DNA of 23,195 nt from Bacteroidota bacterium. GTDB lineage: Bacteria > Bacteroidota > Bacteroidia > Flavobacteriales > Weeksellaceae. Each line of letters opens with the position of its first letter. The first letter of the stretch is position 1. The translations under genes and the position numbers were made by a program. The notes below the pieces were generated by a model, which was not told the DNA's origin, made no database searches, and saw only the letters and a program-made list of their open reading frames with translations. Below are positions 16,115 to 23,195 of this stretch, in pieces. Location: assembly GCA_023420435.1 (NCBI GenBank), contig JAEZWE010000063.1:1-23195 (forward strand). Direction: 5' to 3'.

Positions 16115-18040
16115 TTACGAAATCATTTCCTGAAGCTCTAACCAGCGCATTTCCATTTCTTCCAGTTGGTCTGAAATGTTTTGCAAATCTTCCGATAATT
16201 TTGAAATTTTCTCGTAATCGGTTTCGTTGTTCAGGTTTTCTAAAATTTTGTTACGTTTGGCTTCCAAAACGGGCATTTCTTTTTCGATAGTTTCCAATTC
16301 CCGCTGTTCTTTGAAGGATAATTTCTTTTTAGTTAATGGTTGTTGGTTGGTTGATGATTTCTCGTCATTATACACACGTTGCGAAGTTGCAATGAAATTT
16401 TTTTCTTCCAACTTTCCACTTCCGACTTCTGACTTCCCGCCTCCAACTTCCTGCTTCCGACTTTCTCTGTATTCTGAAAAATTACCAGTAAAATCTTTAA
16501 TTTTCCCATCTCCTTCAAAAGCCAAAACATGATCCACAATTCGATCCATAAAATAACGGTCGTGCGAAACGATAATTAAAGAGCCTTGGAAATTTTGCAG
16601 AAAATTTTCTAAAACAGTTAGTGTAGGTAAATCTAAATCATTGGTAGGTTCATCAAAAATCAGAAAATTGGGATTTTGATACAAAACGTGCATCAAATGA
16701 AGCCTTCTTTTTTCGCCACCGGAAAGTTTAGAAATTGGTGAATATTGTGTTTGGTCGTCAAAAAGAAATAATCTCAAAAATTGTGAAGCCGAAATGGTTC
16801 TTCCATTAGCCATTGGGAAGTTTTCAGAAATTTCTTTAATGGAATCAATCACACGTTTATCTTCTTTAAATTGTAATCCTTTTTGAGAAAAATAACCAAA
16901 TTTTATGGTTTCTCCGGTTTCAATTTCACCTGAATCTTTAGGTTCAAATCCTTGAATAATATTAAGAAGCGTGGATTTTCCGACTCCATTTTTTCCAACA
17001 ATTCCAATTTTGTCTGCCCTTTGAAAAGAATAAGAAAAATCTTTCAAAAGTACCTTGTCTCCATAACTTTTATTGATGTTTTTCAGCTCCAAAATTTTGT
17101 TTCCCAATCTTTTCATCTCAAATTCCAGTTCCAAATTTTGTTTTTTGGTATTGGTTTTGGCAATCTTTTCGGTTTCGTAAAAATCATCAATTCTGGATTT
17201 TGATTTTGTAGTTCTGGCTTTGGGTTGTCTTCGCATCCATTCCAACTCTTTGCGGTACAAATTGTTGGCTTTATCGATGGTGGAATTCAAATTGTCTTCA
17301 CGAATCATCTTGTTTTCAAGATAAGTAGCGTAACTTCCGTTGTGGACGTACAAATTTTGGTCTTCCATTTCCCAAATAATATCGCAAACCGAATCCAAGA
17401 AATATCGATCGTGTGTTACCAATAAAAGGGTTATTTTTTCCTTGCTTAAATAATTTTCCAACCATTCCACCATTTCTACATCAAGGTGATTTGTGGGCTC
17501 ATCCATGATCAATAAAGTATGCGTATGTTGAGCTCTAGTTTCGGTCAATAATTTTGCTAAAGCCACTCTTTTTATTTGTCCACCGGAAAGCGTTCCCATT
17601 TTGGCTTCCAAATCCAAGATTTTTAGTTGGGACAAAATTTGTTTCATTTCGTTTTCCAAATCCCAAGCTTTTTGGTTTTCCATTTCGGAAATGGCTTTTT
17701 CCATTTCTGCAGGATTTTGAGAAATCAAAGAATGATGATAGTTTTTTAGCGCTTGAATTGGTGCAGAATCCAAAGTCATCATAAATTCTTCAATCGTCAA
17801 CTGAGAATCAAACTCAATTTCCTGATCGAATAATACGACTTGTATATCTTTATTAATCACCACAGTTCCGCTGTCTGCAATTTCTTTTCCAAGTAAAATT
17901 TTTAATAAAGTAGATTTTCCGCTTCCGTTTTTGGCAACAATCGCAATTTTGTCGCCTTCATTAATGTGGAAGGAAATATTTTTAAAAAGAGTCTTTAATC
18001 CGTAAGATTTGGTAAGATTTTCTGCTGATACGTAATTCAT
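16115..18040 (-). CDS. Uup-like ABC-F ATPase
   Basis: A 641-residue protein with two ABC ATPase domains and no membrane part. ABC-F proteins act on the ribosome; Uup is also linked to DNA integrity. Domain 1: Walker A 36-44 (AKNGSGKST, with Ala at the usual Gly), LSGGQ 151-155, MDEPTNHLD 179-187, H210. The linker EWMRRQPKARTTKSKSRIDD (267-286) is the Uup type. Domain 2: GKNGVGKST 349-357, LSGGE 439-443, DEPTNDLD 463-470, H493. A C-terminal coiled coil runs from about 575 to 640. Between domain 2 and the coiled coil, residues 527-545 come from a 7-base tandem repeat (see separate entry). It lies 65 bases after the GH25 gene, on the same strand. Confidence 0.93.
   Translation of the reverse strand: MNYVSAENLTKSYGLKTLFKNISFHINEGDKIAIVAKNGSGKSTLLKILLGKEIADSGTVVINKDIQVVLFDQEIEFDSQLTIEEFMMTLDSAPIQALKNYHHSLISQNPAEMEKAISEMENQKAWDLENEMKQILSQLKILDLEAKMGTLSGGQIKRVALAKLLTETRAQHTHTLLIMDEPTNHLDVEMVEWLENYLSKEKITLLLVTHDRYFLDSVCDIIWEMEDQNLYVHNGSYATYLENKMIREDNLNSTIDKANNLYRKELEWMRRQPKARTTKSKSRIDDFYETEKIAKTNTKKQNLELEFEMKRLGNKILELKNINKSYGDKVLLKDFSYSFQRADKIGIVGKNGVGKSTLLNIIQGFEPKDSGEIETGETIKFGYFSQKGLQFKEDKRVIDSIKEISENFPMANGRTISASQFLRLFLFDDQTQYSPISKLSGGEKRRLHLMHVLYQNPNFLIFDEPTNDLDLPTLTVLENFLQNFQGSLIIVSHDRYFMDRIVDHVLAFEGDGKIKDFTGNFSEYRESRKQEVGGGKSEVGSGKLEEKNFIATSQRVYNDEKSSTNQQPLTKKKLSFKEQRELETIEKEMPVLEAKRNKILENLNNETDYEKISKLSEDLQNISDQLEEMEMRWLELQEMIS
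16407..16462. repeat. eight imperfect copies of a TCCGACT heptamer inside the ABC-F gene
   Basis: On the plus strand the units read TCCAACT, TTCCACT, TCCGACT, TCTGACT, TCCCGCC, TCCAACT, TCCTGCT, TCCGACT. On the coding strand the unit is AGTCGGA. Three units (21 bases) give a seven-residue period in the protein, seen as SRKQEVG, GGKSEVG, SGKLEEK. A change of one or two units would shift the frame; three would not. Confidence 0.85.
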
Positions 18041-18049
18041 TTTTTGCTG

Positions 18050-18077
18050 GATGATGGAAGTTAGATGATGGAAGTTT
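18050..18077. repeat. two tandem copies of a 14-base repeat upstream of the ABC-F gene
   Basis: GATGATGGAAGTTA (18050-18063) is followed directly by GATGATGGAAGTTT (18064-18077). It lies in the short gap between the GH25 stop and the ABC-F start. GGAAGT is also close to the unit of the heptamer repeat inside the gene. Confidence 0.75.
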
Positions 18078-18105
18078 TCCGGCTGCGAAAATACGAAAAC
18101 TGAAA

Positions 18106-18966
18106 TCAGTCAATCGTTAATCTTTTTAAACTCCACAAATTTCCGTTGAAAACATTAAGGTCAACCTTGGTGTTTATTCCGTAAACAATTCCTTTTTCGG
18201 TAAACTGCCACATTTTCCAATCGTCGTTTGGTGAAGGTTGCGGAACATCGTTGTAATTAGCTAACCAAAGTGGATAATCATCAAATTCTCCTTTCAAATG
18301 ATCTCTGTAATAATGATAATAAGTGTAAATAATTGGTTTTTCGCCGTATTTTTCTTCCACAATTTTCAGCCAAATTTTTAGATTTTCGAGGAGTTTTTCT
18401 TTGGAATTTCTTACCGGAATTTTTTCAATATCTAAAACGGGGACCAAATCGCCTTCTTCCAGTTTTACATTTTCCAGAAAATTATTGGCTTGTTTTACAG
18501 GATCTTCATCAGCACGATAAAAATGATATGCGCCACGAATTAACTGGTGTTTTTTGGCGAGTTCCCAAAATTCTTCAAAATTTCGGTCTTGGCTTTTATT
18601 TCCCATCGTTGCACGAAGAACGACAAATTTTAAAGAAATTGTTTTATTGCCAATAGACAAAGAATCCCACTGAATGTCTTTTGCATTTTGATAATGGGAG
18701 ATATCGAAACCAAAAGTTTTTTCCGCATAATCTCCGATAATCCGGTTAATTCTTTCGGTTTCAAATTCAGAATTTTTTAATTTTTTATGTTCAAATTTGT
18801 TGAAATTCATCGCATAATAAAACGCAATTTTTTCTTTTAAATAAAAGGCTGTACCTAAAATAGTGACCGCAAGAATCAGCAAAAGTATTTCCCTTCGCAA
18901 AAGCCAATGTCTTTTTCGGTTTTTATGAATTTTTCGAGATGTTTTTCTTTTGTAAGTTCTTTTCAT
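18106..18966 (-). CDS. membrane-anchored GH25 lysozyme-like muramidase
   Basis: A 286-residue protein. A Lys/Arg-rich start (KRTYKRKTSRKIHKNRKRH) and one membrane helix (25-43) suggest an inner-membrane anchor with the enzyme outside. The GH25 domain fills about 85-275: FGFDISHYQ at 85-93, VVLRATMGNKSQDRNF at 115-130, GAYHFYR at 145-151, the catalytic-type PVLDIEK at 176-182 (Asp-x-Glu), MWQFT at 252-256 and VDLNVFNG at 268-275. The family cleaves the MurNAc-GlcNAc bond in peptidoglycan, so a role in cell-wall turnover is likely. It is divergent from the NADH dehydrogenase gene, 95 bases away. Confidence 0.9.
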   Translation of the reverse strand: MKRTYKRKTSRKIHKNRKRHWLLRREILLLILAVTILGTAFYLKEKIAFYYAMNFNKFEHKKLKNSEFETERINRIIGDYAEKTFGFDISHYQNAKDIQWDSLSIGNKTISLKFVVLRATMGNKSQDRNFEEFWELAKKHQLIRGAYHFYRADEDPVKQANNFLENVKLEEGDLVPVLDIEKIPVRNSKEKLLENLKIWLKIVEEKYGEKPIIYTYYHYYRDHLKGEFDDYPLWLANYNDVPQPSPNDDWKMWQFTEKGIVYGINTKVDLNVFNGNLWSLKRLTID

Positions 18967-18973
18967 CGATTTG

Positions 18974-19001
18974 CAAAAATATTCTTTTCTAAGTTATTCA
19001 A
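18974..19001 (-). promoter_or_regulatory. candidate promoter of the GH25 gene
   Basis: On the minus strand TTG (19001-18999) and TATTTTTG (18981-18974) fit the -33 and -7 elements with a 17-base spacer. The ATG is only seven bases after the -7 element, so the mRNA leader would be very short or absent. Confidence 0.45.
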
Positions 19002-19048
19002 GGAGTTTTAATCCTACTTCTTGATAAAATTATTGACTGAAAAATCTG

Positions 19049-19056
19049 TAATTTTG
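19049..19056 (+). promoter_or_regulatory. candidate -7 element of the NADH dehydrogenase gene
   Basis: TAATTTTG matches TAnnTTTG and ends five bases before the ATG, pointing to a leaderless transcript. The same motif and spacing are seen before uvrC. The nearest TTG elements (19021 and 19033) are not at the ideal distance. Confidence 0.4.
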
Positions 19057-19061
19057 CCTTT

Positions 19062-20324
19062 ATGGAAAGTCGCGAGAAAATTATTATTATCGGAGGTGGA
19101 TTTGCCGGACTTCAATTGGCAAAAACCCTTAATAATAAAAATAAAAAAGTAATTTTAATAGACCGTGTGAATCATCACATGTTTCAGCCACTTTTTTATC
19201 AGGTGGCTTGTGGAAGGATTGAACCGTCCAATATTTCGTTTCCATTCAGGAAGATTTTTCAGCGTTCCCGAAATACACAGTACAGAATGACTAACGTTCA
19301 GAAAATTATACCTGCACAAAATAAAATAGTTACGGATGATGCTGAATTTTCTTACGATAAATTGGTTATTGCAACAGGATGTAAAACCAATTTTTTCGGA
19401 AACGAGAAAATGGAAAGTTTAGCTTTTGGAATGAAAAATACCCAAGAAGCTATAGCCATAAGAAATCATGTTCTGTTAACTTTTGAAAAATTAATTATCG
19501 AAAGAAAACGAAGTGATGACGGAAACTGGAATATCGTAATTGTTGGAAGTGGACCTACAGGAGTAGAACTTGCTGGAGCTTTTTCAGAAATGAAAAAAGA
19601 AATTCTTCCAAGAGATTATCCTCATATGAATTTTGAAAACCTCAATATCATTTTGGTGAGTTCTACTGAAACTCCACTAAGTGTAATGAGTGAAGAATCT
19701 CAAAAAAAATCTGAAGAATATCTAAAACAGCTGGGTGTAAATTTTATGAGCGGAGAACGTGTTACCGATTACGACGGTGACAAAGTTTTCTTGGCAAGCG
19801 GAAAAGAAATCTCAGCCAATAATGTGATTTGGGCTGCCGGAGTTACAGGAAATGTAATTGATGGGCTAAATCCTGAAATAATGATAAGAAACCGTTATAA
19901 AACCGATCGTTTTAACCGAGTTCAAGGTTATAAAAATATTTTTGCCATTGGTGATATTGCTTATATGGAAACACCGAAATATTTAGAAGGTCATCCTCAA
20001 GTTGCGAATGTAGCCATTAACCAAGGAAAAAATTTAGGAAAAAACTTTCTGAAAAATTCTGAAAATGAATGGAAAGAATATGAATACGAAGATCGCGGAA
20101 GTATGGCAACGATAGGAAAACACAGAGCGGTTGTAGATTTGCCCAATTTTAAATTTCAAGGGTTTTTTGCGTGGTATTTCTGGATGTTTTTGCATTTGAT
20201 GCTTATTCTCTCTGTAAGAAATAAAATTGCGATCTTTTTTAATTGGATGTGGAGTTATTTTAACAAAGATTCTTCGTTGCGATTAATAATTCTTCCCAAC
20301 AAAAAAAATAATACAGAACAATGA
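19062..20324 (+). CDS. type II NADH:quinone oxidoreductase (NDH-2)
   Basis: A 420-residue flavoprotein that passes electrons from NADH to quinone without pumping protons. The FAD site is at 7-16 (IIIIGGGFAG) with the NDH-2 pattern HHMFQPLFYQVA (38-49). The NADH site is IVGSGPTGVELAGAFSEM (160-177). The second FAD motif, NIFAIGDIAYME, is near 305-316. The C-terminus has a hydrophobic stretch (about 367-400, FFAWYFWMFLHLMLILSV) that fits membrane attachment. The stop overlaps the trmD start in ATGA, so the two are translated together. Confidence 0.94.
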   Translation: MESREKIIIIGGGFAGLQLAKTLNNKNKKVILIDRVNHHMFQPLFYQVACGRIEPSNISFPFRKIFQRSRNTQYRMTNVQKIIPAQNKIVTDDAEFSYDKLVIATGCKTNFFGNEKMESLAFGMKNTQEAIAIRNHVLLTFEKLIIERKRSDDGNWNIVIVGSGPTGVELAGAFSEMKKEILPRDYPHMNFENLNIILVSSTETPLSVMSEESQKKSEEYLKQLGVNFMSGERVTDYDGDKVFLASGKEISANNVIWAAGVTGNVIDGLNPEIMIRNRYKTDRFNRVQGYKNIFAIGDIAYMETPKYLEGHPQVANVAINQGKNLGKNFLKNSENEWKEYEYEDRGSMATIGKHRAVVDLPNFKFQGFFAWYFWMFLHLMLILSVRNKIAIFFNWMWSYFNKDSSLRLIILPNKKNNTEQ

Positions 20325-20995
20325 GAATTGATATTATAAGCGTTCTTCCGGAATTAATGGAAAGTCCTTTCCAAACTTCAATTTTGAAAAGAGCGATGCA
20401 GAAAGGTTTGGCGGAAGTTCATTTTCATCATCTTCGAGATTGGAGTGTCGGGAAACACCGGCAAATAGATGATCAACCTTACGGAGGAGGAGCTGGAATG
20501 GTAATGATGGTGGAACCTTTAGATAAATGTATTTCTGAATTAAAAGCGGAAAGAAATTACGACGAAATTATTTATTTAACACCAGAAGGTGAAACTTTAA
20601 ATCAGAAAATTGCCAATACTTTATCAATAAAAGAAAATTTAATTTTTATTTGCGGTCATTATAAAGGAATTGATCAGCGTGTTCGTGATTTACACGTTAC
20701 CAAAGAAATTTCCATTGGAGATTATGTTTTAACCGGTGGTGAATTGGCGGCTTGTGTTTTAGCAGATTCCATTATTAGATTGCTTCCCGGAGTTTTGAAT
20801 GACGAACAAAGTGCATTAACGGACAGTTTTCAGGACGGACTTTTATCGCCACCCATTTATACAAGACCGGAAGAATATAAAGGACTAAAAGTTCCAGAAA
20901 TTTTACTAAGCGGAAATTTTGCAAAAATTGAAGATTGGCGACATGACGAAGCTTTAAGGATTACCCAAGAAAGAAGACCTGATTTGTTGGAATAA
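20321..20995 (+). CDS. trmD: tRNA (guanine-37-N1)-methyltransferase
   Basis: A 224-residue SPOUT methyltransferase that makes m1G at position 37 of tRNAs with G36, which prevents +1 frameshifting. Diagnostic motifs are DDQPYGGGAGMVM (49-61), the knot sequences FICGHYKGIDQRV (109-121) and ISIGDYVLTGGELA (131-144), and LTDSFQDGLLSPPIYTRP (165-182), which holds the catalytic Asp region. The length is slightly below E. coli TrmD (255), as is usual here. It overlaps the NDH-2 stop by four bases. The common partners rimM, rpsP and rplS are not beside it. Confidence 0.97.
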   Translation: MRIDIISVLPELMESPFQTSILKRAMQKGLAEVHFHHLRDWSVGKHRQIDDQPYGGGAGMVMMVEPLDKCISELKAERNYDEIIYLTPEGETLNQKIANTLSIKENLIFICGHYKGIDQRVRDLHVTKEISIGDYVLTGGELAACVLADSIIRLLPGVLNDEQSALTDSFQDGLLSPPIYTRPEEYKGLKVPEILLSGNFAKIEDWRHDEALRITQERRPDLLE

Positions 20996-21096
20996 TTTTT
21001 TATCCTTTACAAATTATTAATCATATCCCTATTTTTTTTTGAATAAATTTCATCCATAATTTTAGTTTTTGCAAACAAAAATTTGTAAACATTTAT

Positions 21097-21125
21097 AAAA
21101 AACTCGAAAATTTTTCGAGTTTTTT
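21097..21125 (+). terminator. terminator of the NDH-2/trmD unit
   Basis: AAAAAACTCGAAAA (21097-21110) and its complement (21112-21125) form a 14-pair stem, though the inner A-T pairs must open as the loop. A T-rich tail follows. It lies about 100 bases after trmD. Confidence 0.85.
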
Positions 21126-21161
21126 ATTTTGTAAACCACTATTGATAAAGGGAAAATTAAA

Positions 21162-21180
21162 TTGTGACGTTTTTGTGACG
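21162..21180 (+). promoter_or_regulatory. TTGTGACG direct repeat, 11-base period
   Basis: TTGTGACG occurs at 21162-21169 and again at 21173-21180, exactly one helical turn apart. The copies lie about 10 bases upstream of the candidate promoter for the TPR/beta-barrel gene. Direct repeats with an 11-base period are typical of OmpR/PhoB-type response regulators; the regulator here is unknown. Confidence 0.5.
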
Positions 21181-21188
21181 CTTGTTTT

Positions 21189-21219
21189 TTGTGTTTCTTA
21201 TTTGGTGCTTATACTTTTA
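21189..21219 (+). promoter_or_regulatory. candidate promoter of the TPR/beta-barrel gene
   Basis: TTG (21189-21191) and TACTTTTA (21212-21219) are 20 bases apart. The second differs from TAnnTTTG only in the last base, so a weak promoter that needs an activator would fit. The leader to the TTG start is about 40 bases. Confidence 0.4.
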
Positions 21220-21263
21220 ACATTTGAAACAGAGCTTTAAATTAAGTTCAAAAAAAAAGCACC

Positions 21264-22751
21264 TTGAAACCGAAATCTACTTTCTTCATTTTTGTTATTT
21301 TTTTATTGATTTCTATAACAATCAACGCGCAAATTTCAAAAAGAACCTTGGAAGCTACACAAAAATTAGTTGCAGAGCAAAAGTATAGCGAAGCTGTTCT
21401 TCGTTTTGAGCCATACGCTTTAAAAAATCTCAAAAATTTTGATGTGCAACTTTACTATGCACAACTTTTAATGCTAAACGGGAATTCTCACCGTGCAAGA
21501 TTAAAGTACAGAGAATTGGTTAATAACAATCCAGAGAAATATGATTTAAAATATGAATATGCTCATTTTTTGGTTGAAAAAGGACATGTGGAAGAAGCAA
21601 TTCCTTTGTTAGAAAGTTATTTGTCACAAAATCCAGATCATGAAGCTGCAAAAAATGATTTAGCAAAAGCTTATTATTGGAATGGAGAAGTGGAAAAAGC
21701 ACAAGCGTATTCCCAAAAATTATTATCAGAAAATCTACAAAATAGTGAAGCTCAAAACATTATAAATGAAATTAATAATTTACACACATACCATGCATCC
21801 TTACAGTTTAGCTATTCAAAAGACAACCAAATTACGGAAAGATTTGGACCAAAACTGGTGGCTTATAAGTATTACAATTCACTCTTAACGCCTTATATAG
21901 TTGCAAAAAATGATTGGATTTCAGGAAATTCAAAAAAATATCACGACACACAAATTTTATTAGGAAATCATTTTTCATTTCCTTCAAGTAACCTAAAAGT
22001 TGAAGCTGCTGTTGGTTTTGCCGATGTTGGAAAAAAAGATGTTATAGGGAAAATTCGACTAAAAAAAGATTTTTTAAAATTTATTTTCACGGAAGGAAGT
22101 ATAGAACGCAAACCGTATAATTTTACTTTATCCGCTTTGGAAAATCCAATTTTTACGAATGAAGCTTTTGGTGCAGTAGGTTTACAGACTAAAAAGGAGG
22201 TGGTTTTAAAGGCACTTTACCAGCTTAATAATTTTGGAAATGAAGGAAATGTAAGTTCTGTCGCGGCTTACATTTTATCACCACCGTTAAGGTTAGGGAA
22301 GTATTTTGAAATTTCTGTGGGATATAGCTTTGGTTATACTAACTCCGAGAGATCAAATTTTGTTTCATCTGTCAGTTTGCAAGATGTTATAGCCAATTCT
22401 TTAACTGAAATTCCCGGTATTTACGATGGCTATTTTACTCCGAAAAATCAACTGAATAACACTTCTGTTATTTCTTTAACCTATAAAAATGGAAAGTTCA
22501 ATTGGCAAAATTCTGCGGTTTTAAATTTATCTTCATCCGCAGATCAGCCGGTACTTTCAGTAAATTATCAAAGTGCAACTCCCTATTTCGAAACCCAATT
22601 TTACAAACAAAACTATAGTCCGCTTAATTTAAAATCTACGGTTAATTACAAATTTTCTTCTAAAATGGAAGCGTCATTAACTTATGAATTTTTAAAAACT
22701 TTTTTTTATAACGCACATACAGGCTCAATCTATTTTGGGTATGTATTTTAA
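21264..22751 (+). CDS. TPR and outer-membrane beta-barrel protein, likely polysaccharide export
   Basis: A 495-residue protein starting with TTG; an in-frame stop at 21243 and the signal peptide (1-23, ending ITINAQ) leave no other start. Residues about 25-170 are helical repeats of TPR type (for example QKYSEAVLRFEPYALKNLKN, NPEKYDLKYEYAHFLVEKGH, NPDHEAAKNDLAKAYYWNGE). Residues 175-495 are amphipathic strands ending in GSIYFGYVF, with the C-terminal Phe of outer-membrane barrels. The layout is like YaiO-family barrels and, in a smaller form, the TPR-barrel export proteins BcsC and PgaA. It overlaps or abuts a glycosyltransferase gene, which supports a role in carrying a polysaccharide through the outer membrane. 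The function is inferred. Confidence 0.8.
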   Translation: MKPKSTFFIFVIFLLISITINAQISKRTLEATQKLVAEQKYSEAVLRFEPYALKNLKNFDVQLYYAQLLMLNGNSHRARLKYRELVNNNPEKYDLKYEYAHFLVEKGHVEEAIPLLESYLSQNPDHEAAKNDLAKAYYWNGEVEKAQAYSQKLLSENLQNSEAQNIINEINNLHTYHASLQFSYSKDNQITERFGPKLVAYKYYNSLLTPYIVAKNDWISGNSKKYHDTQILLGNHFSFPSSNLKVEAAVGFADVGKKDVIGKIRLKKDFLKFIFTEGSIERKPYNFTLSALENPIFTNEAFGAVGLQTKKEVVLKALYQLNNFGNEGNVSSVAAYILSPPLRLGKYFEISVGYSFGYTNSERSNFVSSVSLQDVIANSLTEIPGIYDGYFTPKNQLNNTSVISLTYKNGKFNWQNSAVLNLSSSADQPVLSVNYQSATPYFETQFYKQNYSPLNLKSTVNYKFSSKMEASLTYEFLKTFFYNAHTGSIYFGYVF

Positions 22752-22761
22752 AAGTAGAGTG

Positions 22762-23195
22762 ATGTACGAAATGTGGAACTTCAAGAAATCTAAAGAATTG
22801 ATGGAAAAAGATCGGCTCATATTACTTTTTTTAACCATTACAGGATTGCTAAGTGTAGTTAGTTTTCTGAATTGGTGGTTTCGCTCCGTACATGTAAATA
22901 ATTTACTTTTTTTTACGGTTTTCAGCGTGGTATTTTGGTATGGAATTATAAGAATTTGTATAATCTGGATCAATTATACAAAAATTAAAAAACCATTATC
23001 CGTTCCAAAACCAGCACAAAATTTAAGTGTTGCTGTATTTACAACCAGTGCTCCTGGAGAACCAATTTCGATGTTTGAAAAAACTTTTCAAGCATTAAAT
23101 AATTTGAACTATCCACATCAAGCGTATTTGTTGGATAGCACTCAAGATCCTGCTTTCAAGAAATTGGCAGAAAAATATAACATCACTTTTTTAAG
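22762..23195 (+). CDS. BcsA-like family 2 glycosyltransferase (partial, runs off window)
   Basis: The reading frame is open to the last base. Starts at 22741 (overlaps the previous gene by 11 bases), 22762 or 22771 are possible; 22762 avoids overlap. Two membrane helices (about residues 20-38 and 45-68 from 22762) are followed by a cytosolic domain starting LSVAVFTTSAPGEPISMFEK, then ALNNLNYPHQAYLLDSTQDP and KKLAEKYNITFL. This follows the start of cellulose-synthase-type GT2 domains (V-F-x-T-x-x-E-P, then Y-P, then L-L-D). In BcsA the last part is usually DDG; here it is DST. Such enzymes polymerise sugar and push the chain through the inner membrane; the polymer is unknown. Confidence 0.8.
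   Translation, partial: MYEMWNFKKSKELMEKDRLILLFLTITGLLSVVSFLNWWFRSVHVNNLLFFTVFSVVFWYGIIRICIIWINYTKIKKPLSVPKPAQNLSVAVFTTSAPGEPISMFEKTFQALNNLNYPHQAYLLDSTQDPAFKKLAEKYNITFL

Overview
The window looks like a chromosomal piece of a Bacteroidota genome, most likely class Flavobacteriia near Chryseobacterium/Kaistella (Weeksellaceae). This rests on the low GC content, promoters of the TAnnTTTG type with an upstream TTG, the lack of Shine-Dalgarno sequences before starts, a secreted protein with a type IX secretion (T9SS) C-terminal sorting domain, a PorV/PorQ-family outer-membrane protein, and protein sequences typical of that group. Genus level is an impression from the protein sequences and was not searched.

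Layout. 1-593: the 3' end of a 23S rRNA gene, a 5S rRNA gene and the rRNA operon terminator. 770-2404 (-): a methylcrotonyl/acyl-CoA carboxylase beta subunit. 2701-5387 (+): a tight three-gene unit with a DMT-family permease, a PorV/PorQ-family protein and a secreted protein of unknown function that is split by a one-base frameshift in a T run. 5396-7192 (-): uvrC, divergent from a T9SS cargo protein (7258-8967, +) whose promoter spacer holds an 11-T tract. 9098-11878 (+): hutH and sucC, each with its own upstream region. 11948-18966 (-): an MscS channel, a PepSY-type membrane protein and a TonB-dependent siderophore receptor (probably one iron-uptake unit), a Uup-like ABC-F ATPase and a GH25 lysozyme-like protein. 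19062-20995 (+): type II NADH dehydrogenase overlapping trmD. 21264 to the end (+): a TPR plus outer-membrane beta-barrel protein followed by the start of a BcsA-like glycosyltransferase family 2 gene that runs off the window.

Most genes are housekeeping or common accessory genes. The parts that deserve most attention are: the exopolysaccharide-type pair at the right end, with a tandem TTGTGACG site upstream; the poly-T promoter of the T9SS cargo gene, which could be phase-variable; the frameshifted secreted protein in the PorV/PorQ operon; a heptanucleotide repeat that encodes a linker in the ABC-F protein; and two unusually long perfect or near-perfect hairpins. No phage, insertion sequence, CRISPR array or tRNA gene is visible.
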